Assembly: GCF_003290125.1 (NCBI RefSeq)
Contig: NZ_QMKH01000005.1
Location: 186,001 to 250,000, forward strand
From: Microvirga flavescens
GTDB lineage: Bacteria > Pseudomonadota > Alphaproteobacteria > Rhizobiales > Beijerinckiaceae
Reading direction: 5' to 3'
Length of the DNA stretch: 64,000 bases
Under the pieces are notes generated by a model. The model worked only from the letters and a program-made list of their open reading frames with translations. It searched no databases and was not told the origin of the DNA. Positions within the stretch are counted from its first letter, which is position 1. The number at the start of each line of letters is the position of its first letter. Positions 1 to 8,137 of this stretch are shown here, piece after piece. The position numbers and the translations under genes are program-made.

Positions 1-195
1 ATGGCAACCCTCCTTCAGTTTCTGCACTGCAGCATCTATCGACCTGAATTTAGGGTAATTTTGGGAAGTTCCAGTGTCAAACAGGAAGCTGACCTCAAAG
101 ACCCCATCTCCTTGACGGAGAACAGGACCGCCACAGAATGAAGGCGTGTCCTTGACAACCGCTCCCGCGTCGCGGGGCTTGCACACAAGCGTCAT
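1..195 (-). CDS. 5' part of an unknown gene, cut by the window edge
   Basis: A minus-strand ATG at 193-195 opens a frame that has no stop down to position 1, giving at least 65 codons. The predicted protein contains the stretches FCGGPVLRQGDGVFEVSFLF and YPKFRSIDAAVQKLKEG. These have a natural amphipathic residue mix, unlike the Arg/Pro/Ala-rich shadow frames of this GC-rich genome. The frame is also open upstream of this ATG, with another ATG near 287, so the start is uncertain. No clear Shine-Dalgarno sequence precedes either start. The first 120 bases are visibly AT-richer than the flank. I do not recognise a family. The gene is divergent from the transglutaminase-like gene at 337. Confidence 0.45.
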   Translation of the reverse strand, partial: MTLVCKPRDAGAVVKDTPSFCGGPVLRQGDGVFEVSFLFDTGTSQNYPKFRSIDAAVQKLKEGCH

Positions 196-336
196 GAAGC
201 GCGCGCGGCATCCGCGGTCGCGGCTTTGTGACGGCGGTCTGACGCGCTTCAGCCATCTGCCTGCGAGCCATGAGCCACACCTCGTCATGGCCGACAAGGC
301 CTGCTCTGATCTTGCCCTGACACGGGAGCCCTCCTC

Positions 337-1428
337 ATGAAGACCCGCCGCGACATCCTGATGACCGGCGCCGTTCTCTCGGCGTCGCTGGCTTTGCCGA
401 AAGGCGTCCTTGCCGATCCTGACATCGCCGGAGGCTGGCGATCCTTCGAGGTCGTGACGAGCCTCGACGTCGCCGAGCCCGCCGGTCGCACACAGGCCTG
501 GATTCCGTTGACGGGATTCTCCGCGCCGGATTGGGCGCTCCCGCAAGGCGACATCTGGCAGACGAATGCCGCATCGACGGCCGTCGTCGAGGATCCCGTC
601 TATCGCGCAAAGATGCTTCATGTGGTCTGGGGAGAGGGAACAACTTCTCCCTCCATCGTCGTGAGAAGCCGCTTCGCCACGCGCGAGCGCGCCGTCGATC
701 TGTCAAAGCAGGGACAGGCGGAGGCCTTGAGCGATGACGAGAGACGCCTCTACCTCATGCCGACCGCTCTCATTCCCACAGACGGCGCGGTGAAGGCGCT
801 TTCGGACAGGATCACGGCGGGAGCGGACGGCGAAATCGCCAAGGTTCGCGCCATCTATGAGTGGATGATCGAGAACACCTTCCGGCGCGCCGCCACGCGC
901 GGCTGCGGCGAGGGCGACGTGGCCGCCATGCTGAAGGCCAACGATTTCGGCGGCAAGTGCGCCGACCTCAACGGCCTCTTCGTCGGCCTCGTGCGCGCGG
1001 CGGGCATTCCGGCGCGCGATATTTACGGCGTGCGCGTCGCACCATCGAAACTGGGTTACAAGAGTCTCGGCGCAAACTCGCCGACCATCACCAAGGCGCA
1101 GCACTGCCGCGCCGAAGTCTATCTCTCCAGTCACGGATGGGTGCCGATGGACCCCGCCGACGTGCGCAAGGTGATGCTGGAGGAAACGCCCGAAGGCCTG
1201 CCGCTCGACTCGCCGAGGGTCATCGCCATGAGAAAGATCCTGTTTGGCGCATGGGATGGGAACTGGCTGCCCTACAACACGGCGCACGATCTCGCCCTTC
1301 CCGGATCGCAAGGTCCCGCCATCGGCTTCCTGATGTATCCGCAGGTGGAAACGGCGGCAGGCCGCCTCGATTGCCTGACGCCGGACACCGTGAAGTACAC
1401 GATCACCGCAAGCGAAGTGAGCATCTGA
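337..1428 (+). CDS. Secreted transglutaminase-like domain protein
   Basis: This 363-residue protein begins with MKTRRDILMTGAVLSASLAL, a twin-arginine-like export signal with likely cleavage near ADP at residue 27, so a periplasmic location is expected. The transglutaminase-like (papain-fold) core covers roughly residues 165-285. Its catalytic triad is visible: Cys208 in GGKCADLNGLF, His256 in QHCRAEVYL and Asp272 in VPMDPADV. Proteins of this family can act as proteases, peptide amidases or transglutaminases, and the substrate here cannot be told from sequence. A GGGAG ribosome-binding site lies 8 bases before the ATG. The gene is followed on the same strand by fdhD, but no shared role is evident. 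Confidence 0.85.
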   Translation: MKTRRDILMTGAVLSASLALPKGVLADPDIAGGWRSFEVVTSLDVAEPAGRTQAWIPLTGFSAPDWALPQGDIWQTNAASTAVVEDPVYRAKMLHVVWGEGTTSPSIVVRSRFATRERAVDLSKQGQAEALSDDERRLYLMPTALIPTDGAVKALSDRITAGADGEIAKVRAIYEWMIENTFRRAATRGCGEGDVAAMLKANDFGGKCADLNGLFVGLVRAAGIPARDIYGVRVAPSKLGYKSLGANSPTITKAQHCRAEVYLSSHGWVPMDPADVRKVMLEETPEGLPLDSPRVIAMRKILFGAWDGNWLPYNTAHDLALPGSQGPAIGFLMYPQVETAAGRLDCLTPDTVKYTITASEVSI

Positions 1429-1487
1429 CCGCGCAATTGAGCGGGCGGCCTGCGGCGTGTAAGCTTTCACGAAGATGCCGGAGGAGA

Positions 1488-2312
1488 TTGCCGCTGCGCG
1501 CCGCGAAGGATGTTCCCACAATCGTCGTGCCTTTCGGGGATGGCGACGCCTCGCCCGCAAGCCGTGCCGTGCCGGTCGAGACGCCGGTCAACCTCATCTA
1601 TGCGGGGCTGCCCTTCGCGGTGATGATGGCGACGCCGTCGGACCTCGAGGATTTCGCCTACGGCTTCAGCCTCACCGAAGGCATCATCGAACAAGCCGCC
1701 GACATCCGCGCCGTGCGCGTGGCCGAGGTGGAAAAGGGCCTTCACCTCGACATCGACCTCGTCTCCGAGCGCCTGCAAATGCATCTCTCACGTCGTCGCG
1801 CTCTTGCGGGCCGCACCGGTTGCGGCCTGTGCGGTATCGACGATCTCGAAGCCCTGCCGAAAGCGCGCGCGCCTTCGCATGCGGCTCCCGCCATCGCCGC
1901 CGCCGCCATCGCCCGCGCCCTCGATGCGCTGGAGCGCGCGCAGCCCCTCAACCGGGAAACCCGCGCCGTCCATGCCGCCGCCTGGGCCGATCTCGAAGGA
2001 AACCTCCTCGCCGTGCGCGAGGATGTGGGCCGCCACAACGCCCTCGACAAATTGATCGGCGCGCTCCTGCGTGACGGCACAAGCCCTGCTCAGGGCTTCG
2101 TCATCGTCACAAGCCGCTGCTCTTTCGAACTCGTGGAGAAAGTCGCGGCCTTCGGCGCACGAACCCTCGTCGCCATTTCCGCCCCGACCTCGCTCGCGCT
2201 CGACCGTGCCCGCGATCACGACATGACCCTCATCGGCATCGCACGGCGCGATACGATGACGGTGTTTCATGGGCGGGAGAGGATCCGCACGGAGAGCGCC
2301 GCCAAGGTGTGA
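1488..2312 (+). CDS. fdhD: FdhD, sulfur carrier for formate dehydrogenase maturation
   Basis: FdhD transfers sulfur from the cysteine desulfurase IscS to the bis-MGD cofactor of formate dehydrogenases. The reading frame carries the family hallmarks: TPVNLIYAGLPFAVMMATP near the start, the CxxC sulfur-carrying motif in RTGCGLCGIDD (Cys112 and Cys115 from the chosen start), and the conserved REDVGRHNALDKLIG block. The frame is open far upstream (back to 861) through the preceding gene. The real start must be near 1488, where a TTG follows GGAGGA; this gives 274 residues, close to the family norm. The start codon is uncertain, since a CTG at 1494 or a GTG further in is also possible. No formate dehydrogenase gene is in the window. 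Confidence 0.88.
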   Translation: MPLRAAKDVPTIVVPFGDGDASPASRAVPVETPVNLIYAGLPFAVMMATPSDLEDFAYGFSLTEGIIEQAADIRAVRVAEVEKGLHLDIDLVSERLQMHLSRRRALAGRTGCGLCGIDDLEALPKARAPSHAAPAIAAAAIARALDALERAQPLNRETRAVHAAAWADLEGNLLAVREDVGRHNALDKLIGALLRDGTSPAQGFVIVTSRCSFELVEKVAAFGARTLVAISAPTSLALDRARDHDMTLIGIARRDTMTVFHGRERIRTESAAKV

Positions 2313-2387
2313 GGCGGGAACAAGGCTATGATAATCAGGGCAAGCTTTTAGCACGCACTCCCGTCCACGCTTGCTCCGGCCATCGGG

Positions 2388-3140
2388 CTACGGACAGGAT
2401 GAAATCTTAAATCGACCCCAGAATTTTCTTTCAGGATGCGGGCCCCAATATTCGTAGGTATAAGAAATTCCCTGGCTTATGGATTTGACCATGCTAGAGG
2501 CGCAGACCTGTTTCTTCACTAGCGCTTCGATGGCGTCGATATTTTTTACCTCGTACTCAGCCCCAATCTCGTTGACGTAAGTCATATTCAGGCCTTCGAC
2601 CTGCACATCGACTAGGGTCGTCGCATCATCAAGCTTCTTCGGAAGAGTGGTCTTCATGTTGTCCCGTGCCTGCTGGAGGCCACGGTTCGAAGCGGTCTCT
2701 TTCTCCGCTTGAGTAGACACATTCAAGTATCTGACACCTTCTTTGGCGAGGACGTAGCAAACTGCAAAAGCGATCAGCGACACAGCGGCGTATAGCCACT
2801 TCATCTGCGGAAATTTTGTTTCACCAGAAGCCGTCGCAGGGGCGATAACTGGCTTAACCGCCGATACGACTTCCCTGTAAAATCTGTTCCACTGCCAAAA
2901 AGAAAAGCCCAAAACGGCGAGTTGCGGGAGAACGTAGTTAGCGAATGCTTCCCTGAACACGGGCTCCCCGCCATCGGCCATCCCGAACCCACCAAGTATG
3001 GTCGCAATGAACAGCAATAACCCATTGGCAGTGAGGATACCGGGAACGTCAGAATTCCATCTCTTCAATGTCCTCATCAGCAACTGTGTGACGAGACCCA
3101 AGATCATCAAGCCGCCGAAGAACTGTCCTACCGCGTACAT
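2388..3140 (-). CDS. Hypothetical membrane protein, AT-rich gene
   Basis: I do not recognise this 250-residue protein. It has four likely membrane segments, at about residues 4-22, 37-56, 70-87 and 112-130. A soluble C-terminal part of about 120 residues follows, with a Lys/Glu-rich stretch (QAEKETASNRGLQQARDNM) that could form a coiled coil. The gene and its flanks (about 2320-3300) are clearly AT-richer than the neighbouring genes. It lies directly beyond the 3' end of tRNA-Gly, a usual integration position for foreign DNA. No integrase or obvious attachment-site repeat was seen. It stands alone, convergent with fdhD. Confidence 0.7.
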   Translation of the reverse strand: MYAVGQFFGGLMILGLVTQLLMRTLKRWNSDVPGILTANGLLLFIATILGGFGMADGGEPVFREAFANYVLPQLAVLGFSFWQWNRFYREVVSAVKPVIAPATASGETKFPQMKWLYAAVSLIAFAVCYVLAKEGVRYLNVSTQAEKETASNRGLQQARDNMKTTLPKKLDDATTLVDVQVEGLNMTYVNEIGAEYEVKNIDAIEALVKKQVCASSMVKSISQGISYTYEYWGPHPERKFWGRFKISSCP

Positions 3141-3302
3141 CCACTGGCCCCCGCCATTTTACATAGCTTAGCTTATGCTGAGCACTGATGGAATTCACGG
3201 CTGTCGGGATACCCAACTTTGTGGGCCGCCTCGGTTTAATAGAATCAACAGTTGCGCAATAGCGGCTTTTAGCTCGGCTTTCGCGATCTACTCTAACGAG
3301 AT

Positions 3303-3377
3303 TGGAGCGGGCGATGGGAATCGAACCCACGACATTCAGCTTGGGAAGCTGACGTTCTACCTCTGAACTACACCCGC
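3303..3377 (-). tRNA. tRNA-Gly (anticodon CCC)
   Basis: The minus strand folds as a full cloverleaf. The acceptor stem is GCGGGTG/CGCCCGC, the anticodon stem is TCAGC/GCTGA and its loop TTCCCAA gives anticodon CCC. The T-loop is GGTTCGATTCC. A 3' CCA is encoded at 3303-3305 after discriminator base T at 3306. The 3' end points toward the AT-rich gene at 2388-3140. Confidence 0.95.
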
Positions 3378-3464
3378 GTCGTCTCTGGTGTACACCGTTT
3401 CAGGGGGAGGACGTCAAGCCCGGAAGGGCGAGGCTCTCACAGCAACGGTCCTTCTCGGCGGCGG

Positions 3465-3878
3465 TCAGTAGATTTCCCATAATCCCGGCGTCGCCAGTTC
3501 GATGGCGTGGCCGTCAGGGTCGCGGAAATAGAGGCTTGTGCCGCCCCTCGGCCAGGTGACGCGGCTCTCGATGGCAATGCCGTACTTGGCCAGGGCCGCC
3601 TCCCAGGCGGAAAGATCCTGTGCGCTTATGGCGAAGGCCATGTGGAGGGGCCCGGCCCCATCATGGGGCGGAATGACCCCACCCGGCATCGGCATGGCCT
3701 TCGCGGAGCCGCCGCGCTTGAAGAGCAGGAGGACATTGCGGCCATTCACGTCGAAGGCGCAGAAGCGGCTGTCCGCCCGCAGCACCCTCAGTTCCAGCAC
3801 CGTCTCATAGAAAGTCTTGGCGCGTGCGAGATCGTCCACATAGAGGGCGGTTTCGAGAACGGCTTGCAGCTTCGGCAT
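3465..3878 (-). CDS. VOC (glyoxalase/bleomycin-resistance fold) family protein
   Basis: This 137-residue protein has the two beta-alpha-beta-beta-beta units of the vicinal oxygen chelate superfamily. The N-terminal unit begins LETALYVDDLARAKTFYETVL and the C-terminal unit ends YFRDPDGHAIELATPGLW, the typical glyoxalase/dioxygenase ending with its metal-ligand Glu. A His in GPLHMAFAIS is a further candidate ligand. Family members include glyoxalase I, extradiol dioxygenases and antibiotic-binding proteins; the exact activity cannot be assigned. It is a single-gene unit on the minus strand, divergent from the small membrane protein at 3983. Confidence 0.85.
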   Translation of the reverse strand: MPKLQAVLETALYVDDLARAKTFYETVLELRVLRADSRFCAFDVNGRNVLLLFKRGGSAKAMPMPGGVIPPHDGAGPLHMAFAISAQDLSAWEAALAKYGIAIESRVTWPRGGTSLYFRDPDGHAIELATPGLWEIY

Positions 3879-3982
3879 TATACCCCCTTGCCCGTTCAGA
3901 CTCCGGCGCCACCCTCCCCGCTGGCGGGCAACGCCCGGAGCGTCCGGGCATTCCTTCGGATGAGGTTATGGAGCCGGTTCCC

Positions 3983-4255
3983 ATGCCGTTCAATATCGAC
4001 CCACTCACCGCCCTCGGCGTCGTTCTGGCGACAGCGACGACGGATGCGGCTTATGTGTTCTTCAACGCCGCCGTCGTCGCGCGGCACCGGGTGCGGGCGG
4101 CCAATTGGAGCGGGATCTGGTATCTGCTCTCGGCCTTCGCCGTCATCAGCTACACGGAGCACGCGGTCTACGTCGCCTTCGCCGCCCTCGGCTCCTGGAT
4201 CGGAGCCTTTCTGTCGGTGACATGGCTCGTGCGCAGGCCGCACCCGCACGGATGA
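3983..4255 (+). CDS. Small hypothetical inner-membrane protein
   Basis: A 90-residue protein starting MPFNIDPLTALGVVLATA. Hydrophobic segments at about residues 6-25, 40-55 and 58-80 suggest three membrane helices, and the protein ends in a short basic tail (VRRPHPHG). The ATG at 3983 is preferred because GGAG at 3970-3973 stands 9 bases upstream. The in-frame ATG at 3968 has its GAGG too close, and the longer frame back to 3824 runs antisense into the VOC gene. No named family is recognised. The stop lies 24 bases from the stop of the convergent dcd gene. Confidence 0.65.
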   Translation: MPFNIDPLTALGVVLATATTDAAYVFFNAAVVARHRVRAANWSGIWYLLSAFAVISYTEHAVYVAFAALGSWIGAFLSVTWLVRRPHPHG

Positions 4256-4279
4256 GCCTTCACGCGGCGATGAGGCCGA

Positions 4280-5371
4280 TTACCTGAAGTGCTTCGAGAG
4301 CTTCAGCCCTTGTGCCTGATAGTTCGACCCTGCGCCGGAGCCGTAGAGCATCTTCGGGCGTTCGGCCATGCGCTCATAGACGAGACGGCCGACGATCTGG
4401 CCGTCTTCGAGGATGAAGGGCACATCGCGGGAGCGCACTTCGAGCACCGCGCGCGCACCCTCGCCGCCCGCCGCCTCATGGCCGAAGCCGGGATCGAAAA
4501 AGCCTGCGTAGTGAACGCGGAACTCGCCGACGAGGGGATCGAAAGGCACCATCTCGGCCGCGAAATCCGGCGGCACACGCACAGCCTCCTTGGAGGCGAG
4601 AATGTAGAACTGGCCGGGGTCGAGAATGAGCGTGCGGCTCTCATCCGCATAAAGCGGCTCCCAGAAATCCGCGACACGGCAGGAGCCGGGCTTGTCCACG
4701 TCGACCAGCCCCGTATGGCGCTTGGCGCGATAGCCGACGAGCTTGTCGGGGCCGAACCCCTCAAGATCGACGCTGACCGCGACGCCGTCCTGAATGGAGG
4801 GCTCGGCGGAGGTCACGACCGGGTCCCGCCGGTGAAGCGCGAGAAGCTCCTCGTCGCTCAGGCGGGCAGCCCCCTTGCGCAGGCGCAGTTGGGACAGGCG
4901 GGTGCCGGTGCGCACCAGAACGGGGAAGGTGCGCGGCGAAATTTCGGCGTAGAGCGGGCCGTGATAGCCCGCGCCGATGGTGTCGAATTCCTGCGCGCGG
5001 TCGGTGATGACACGGGTGAAAACGTCGATCCGGCCCGTCGAGCTCTTGGGGTTGGCGGCGGCCGAAAGATCCGCCGGCAGGGCAAGGCTTTCCTGCAGCT
5101 CGGCGATATAGACGCTGCCGGTTTCCAGAATGGCGCCCGCCGTCAGGTCGATCTCGTGAAAGCTCAGATGCTCAAGCCTGTCGCGCACGTCCCGTCCCGG
5201 ACCCGGCAGGAAGCTCGCGCGGACCCGGTAGGCGCGCCGCCCGAGGCGCAGGTCCAGGCTCGCTGGCTGGATCTGGTCGGAGGCGAAAGGCGCATCCGTT
5301 TTGATTACGCCTGCTTCCGCGAGGCGCGCGATGGCGTCAGCCGATTGGATACCGTCCTGCAACGCAACCAT
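4280..5371 (-). CDS. dcd: 2'-deoxycytidine 5'-triphosphate deaminase, long two-domain form
   Basis: The enzyme deaminates dCTP to dUTP, feeding dTMP synthesis. At 363 residues it is about twice the size of the E. coli enzyme. It matches the long alphaproteobacterial form, in which two dUTPase/DCD-fold halves are joined. The first half has IQPASLDLRLGRRAYRVRAS, then ANPKSSTGRIDVFTRVITDR with the nucleotide-binding SSTGR motif. The second half repeats the fold, with FYILASKEAVRVPPDFAAEM, then FDPGFGHEAAGGEGARAVLE. It lies between a small membrane-protein gene (convergent) and apaG (divergent). Confidence 0.9.
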   Translation of the reverse strand: MVALQDGIQSADAIARLAEAGVIKTDAPFASDQIQPASLDLRLGRRAYRVRASFLPGPGRDVRDRLEHLSFHEIDLTAGAILETGSVYIAELQESLALPADLSAAANPKSSTGRIDVFTRVITDRAQEFDTIGAGYHGPLYAEISPRTFPVLVRTGTRLSQLRLRKGAARLSDEELLALHRRDPVVTSAEPSIQDGVAVSVDLEGFGPDKLVGYRAKRHTGLVDVDKPGSCRVADFWEPLYADESRTLILDPGQFYILASKEAVRVPPDFAAEMVPFDPLVGEFRVHYAGFFDPGFGHEAAGGEGARAVLEVRSRDVPFILEDGQIVGRLVYERMAERPKMLYGSGAGSNYQAQGLKLSKHFR

Positions 5372-5584
5372 GTCTTTTCCCGCGCTTGTTCCCTTTCCCT
5401 AGCTTAAATCCGGCTATGGGGCCAAGGGGCATGGCCCCTGTTCTCCCCATGCGGTTCTCCGGACGCTTCAGGGCAGCAGCGCCGGTTCGCCGCACCGCGC
5501 CGATCCGCCCCTCTTCGCCTCGATTGACGGCAAAACCTCATCGCCGTACCACAGTGGCCCCGGGCTCCACCCGTGAGAGGTTCG

Positions 5585-5977
5585 ATGTACAAGGCCATAA
5601 CCCGCGGTATCAGCGTGATGGTGACCCCACGCTTCATGCCGGAGGAATCCTCCCCGGAGGAAGGCCGCTACTTCTTTGCCTACACGGTGGAGATCATCAA
5701 CACGGGCCTCGAGCGCGTACAGTTGCGGTCGCGGTACTGGAAGATCATCGATCAGTATGGCCGCATCCAGGAAGTGCGCGGCGCGGGCGTCGTGGGCGAG
5801 CAGCCCGTGCTCGGCCCCGGCGAGAGCTATAACTACACGAGCGGTTGCCCCCTCCCGACGCCAAGCGGCACCATGCAGGGCAGCTATGTCATGGAGACAA
5901 GCTCAGGCGAGAGCTTCAACGCCGAAATCCCGGCCTTTTCCCTCGACAGCCCGCACATCAAAAAAACCGTTCACTAG
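5585..5977 (+). CDS. apaG: ApaG/Co2+-Mg2+ efflux-associated protein
   Basis: A 130-residue protein of the ApaG family, a fibronectin-III-like beta sandwich. Typical family blocks are visible: YFFAYTVEIINTG, VQLRSRYWKIIDQYGRIQEV, the GVVGEQPVLGPGESYNYTSG motif and TMQGSYVMET. The molecular role of ApaG is not settled; it has been linked to Co2+ resistance and to Ap4A levels. GAGAGG stands 4 bases before the ATG at 5585. A GTG at 5573 would add only four residues. The gene is divergent from dcd, with about 210 bases between their starts. Confidence 0.9.
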   Translation: MYKAITRGISVMVTPRFMPEESSPEEGRYFFAYTVEIINTGLERVQLRSRYWKIIDQYGRIQEVRGAGVVGEQPVLGPGESYNYTSGCPLPTPSGTMQGSYVMETSSGESFNAEIPAFSLDSPHIKKTVH

Positions 5978-6030
5978 AGACTGATCGTGTCTCTTTGAAA
6001 CACACTCAGCCTCTCGATTCCTTTATTGCC

Positions 6031-6075
6031 GCATGATCCGGGCGAACAACCGGTTTCCACTTGTTCTGATCATGC
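6031..6075. repeat. 45-bp palindromic repeat, copy A
   Basis: The element begins GCATGATCCGGGCGAACAAC and ends CTTGTTCTGATCATGC. Its ends form an 8-bp inverted repeat (GCATGATC/GATCATGC), with an inner GAACAA/TTGTTC pair. Two more copies occur at 25816-25860 (inverted) and 34221-34265, and the three differ only at two adjacent central positions. Copies A and C also share about 12 bases of left flank (CCTTTATT-GCC). It sits between the ends of apaG and the convergent RTX gene. Confidence 0.85.
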
Positions 6076-6164
6076 TCTAAGCTCGTGATCGGCTTTTCCC
6101 GGCAATCGGAGAGGCCCGACAGCGCCAAGCCGTCGAGCCTGTTTTATCGGGCTTGCGTCCGACC

Positions 6165-7967
6165 TTATATAACGAAGAACTTGTCGGCCTTGAGCTTGAG
6201 GTTCTTGCTCAAAGTTGCGATCTGCACCGCCGCACCGGAGCCGGAGCCATCCGCATCGTAGAGCAGCGCGCCCGTCTTCTTGTTGTAGATCACCCGGTCG
6301 TCCGCATCGTGCGCTGCGGCTCCAGTCCAGAACATTTTCGAGCTGAGTTTGATCGGCTTCGTGGGCGAGCCCTTACCCAGCTTCGACATGTACTTGTTGT
6401 CGAGATGGATCACGTCCTCTTTGACTGCAAAGTCGAGGATCGTGTCGATATTCGTTTTGCTCAGTTTCGTGTTGAAAACGAAGATGTCCCTGCCTTCACC
6501 ACCCTTCAGGGTGTCCTTGCCGAGACCGCCGGAGATTTTATTGTTCCCCGAATTGCCGGTGATGGTGTTGGCCAGGCTGTTGCCGGTGAGCACAAGTGCA
6601 TCGGATCCGATGGCGGTCAGGTTTTCGATGTAGCTTCCAAGCGTCCAATCAACTGACGTGACGATCTTGTCCGTCCCGCCGTCCGACGTCTCGATGCATT
6701 TATCGAGCGCCGTGTCGACGTGATACGTCGTATTGTTCTTCGACCAGAAGTCGACACCGCCAACCATGGTATCGGCCCCGGTGCCGCCATTGAGGACATC
6801 GTTGCCGCCGTTGCCTTCGAGGTAATCGTCGCCGCCAAGCCCCGAAAGGCTATCGTCGTTTGATGTGCCCCTATAATCATCGCTGCCGGCAGTGCCGGTG
6901 ACATTCACGCCTGCAGATCGGGCGTCGAACACCTTCGTCTTCACCGCAAAGGTAGAGCCGGACGCTTCGAGCCAACTGATGACGTGACGGCCATCCCGCA
7001 ACATCGCAATGGTGGGGTCGATCTGATGGCCGGTTGAGGATGCATTGATCAGATCCGCTGACATGTCCGCGGAGGAGTTGCGCACCGAACCGACATAGAT
7101 ATCGGCATCGCTCGCTGTTCCGTGAGTTGCGGCGTAAGCGTATCCGCCGCCGGAGAGAGCCATGACGACGGGATTGGCGAACACCTGACCCGCCGACAGT
7201 GGATCAAAGTGCGATGCGCCGCCCCAGGGGGTGCCCATAAGATAGGTCTGGAAAATGACACTCTGCTGTCCGCCCAGAACCCCCTCCCAAGCCACCACGT
7301 ATTTACCGTCGGAGAGGCCCGTGACGGTGGGATGCGACGGCGTCGGCTCATTGCGTACGGCCAACACTTTCGACATCAAAATCACGCCGTCGGCGCCCTG
7401 CATCACGCCAGCGATTTCGTATCCACCGCTCTCGGCGGCAATGGAAGCCACCGTAATGACCGCGCCGGAGCTCAGCACAGCAACGGAAGGGTTGAAGCCC
7501 TCATCCATCAAGACAGTCGCTGAGGATTGGTCTCCGGCAGCATTGACATCGACCCTCGTAACCTTCGGGCCGTCATTCGCAATGACGGAAAACCCGCCGT
7601 ATTGGTCCGCAACCACATTCGGCGACGTCCGGTTCGCAGCGCTCGGCCCGATCTCGAAGATGTCCGACGCCGACGCCGTGTCAGAACCGAAGACGCGCCC
7701 CTTGATCGTATGCTTGCCCGCGGTGCTCGTCTCTTCCCAAATGACGACGAGGCGGCCGTCGCTCAATTCGGTCGCCGAAAGATGTGAGCGCGTCACCCCT
7801 GCGCTGGCGGCGATGGAAAAGACCGCGCCTTTCGCCGAGGTCCGTGCATTCGTGACCTGGCCTTCGATGGCGCTTGAATCGGCGCCAACCGTCCAGATCG
7901 AGAGATAGGCCCCATTGGCAAGGGCGATGAGGGTGCTGTCAGGTTGCGTGGTCATAAGGGATTTCAT
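6165..7967 (-). CDS. Secreted RTX-repeat (haemolysin-type Ca2+-binding) protein
   Basis: This 600-residue protein has no N-terminal signal peptide. Residues 1-360 are a series of beta-propeller-like units with recurring phrases such as LSDGRLVVIWEE, LSDGKYVVAWEG and LRDGRHVISWLE. From about residue 365 come glycine/aspartate nonapeptides (GDDYLEGNGGNDVLNGGTGADTMVGG) that bind Ca2+ after secretion. The C-terminus (GRDIFVFNTKL, then FFVI at the end) is a type I secretion signal of the RTX class. It resembles the pair at 44-48 kb but is clearly more diverged. No type I exporter gene lies nearby. Function after secretion is unknown; adhesion or surface coating is a guess. Confidence 0.85.
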   Translation of the reverse strand: MKSLMTTQPDSTLIALANGAYLSIWTVGADSSAIEGQVTNARTSAKGAVFSIAASAGVTRSHLSATELSDGRLVVIWEETSTAGKHTIKGRVFGSDTASASDIFEIGPSAANRTSPNVVADQYGGFSVIANDGPKVTRVDVNAAGDQSSATVLMDEGFNPSVAVLSSGAVITVASIAAESGGYEIAGVMQGADGVILMSKVLAVRNEPTPSHPTVTGLSDGKYVVAWEGVLGGQQSVIFQTYLMGTPWGGASHFDPLSAGQVFANPVVMALSGGGYAYAATHGTASDADIYVGSVRNSSADMSADLINASSTGHQIDPTIAMLRDGRHVISWLEASGSTFAVKTKVFDARSAGVNVTGTAGSDDYRGTSNDDSLSGLGGDDYLEGNGGNDVLNGGTGADTMVGGVDFWSKNNTTYHVDTALDKCIETSDGGTDKIVTSVDWTLGSYIENLTAIGSDALVLTGNSLANTITGNSGNNKISGGLGKDTLKGGEGRDIFVFNTKLSKTNIDTILDFAVKEDVIHLDNKYMSKLGKGSPTKPIKLSSKMFWTGAAAHDADDRVIYNKKTGALLYDADGSGSGAAVQIATLSKNLKLKADKFFVI

Positions 7968-8060
7968 CCATGTAATATTGTCCCGCTACAGCAAGAGCGG
8001 CCGTCCTGCAACTATCGGTAGGATACCTCTTCCCCAGAGCGCGCATTCGCCCTCTGAAAA

Positions 8061-8089
8061 TTGACGCTGGCGCAGCGGGCTATTACCAC
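8061..8089 (+). promoter_or_regulatory. Possible sigma-70 promoter for argE
   Basis: TTGACG at 8061-8066 is followed after 17 bases by TACCAC at 8084-8089, about 50 bases before the argE start. The -35 box is good and the -10 box weak. The rest of the 7968-8137 gap shows nothing else. Confidence 0.3.
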
Positions 8090-8137
8090 CATCGACAGCC
8101 CGGTCCGGGGGATCGGGTGCCACGATCAGAGGATCCC

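Noticed and set aside
861-1487. Long N-terminal extension of fdhD
   Set aside because: It overlaps the transglutaminase-like gene in another frame and is Arg-rich; FdhD proteins are about 270-280 residues.
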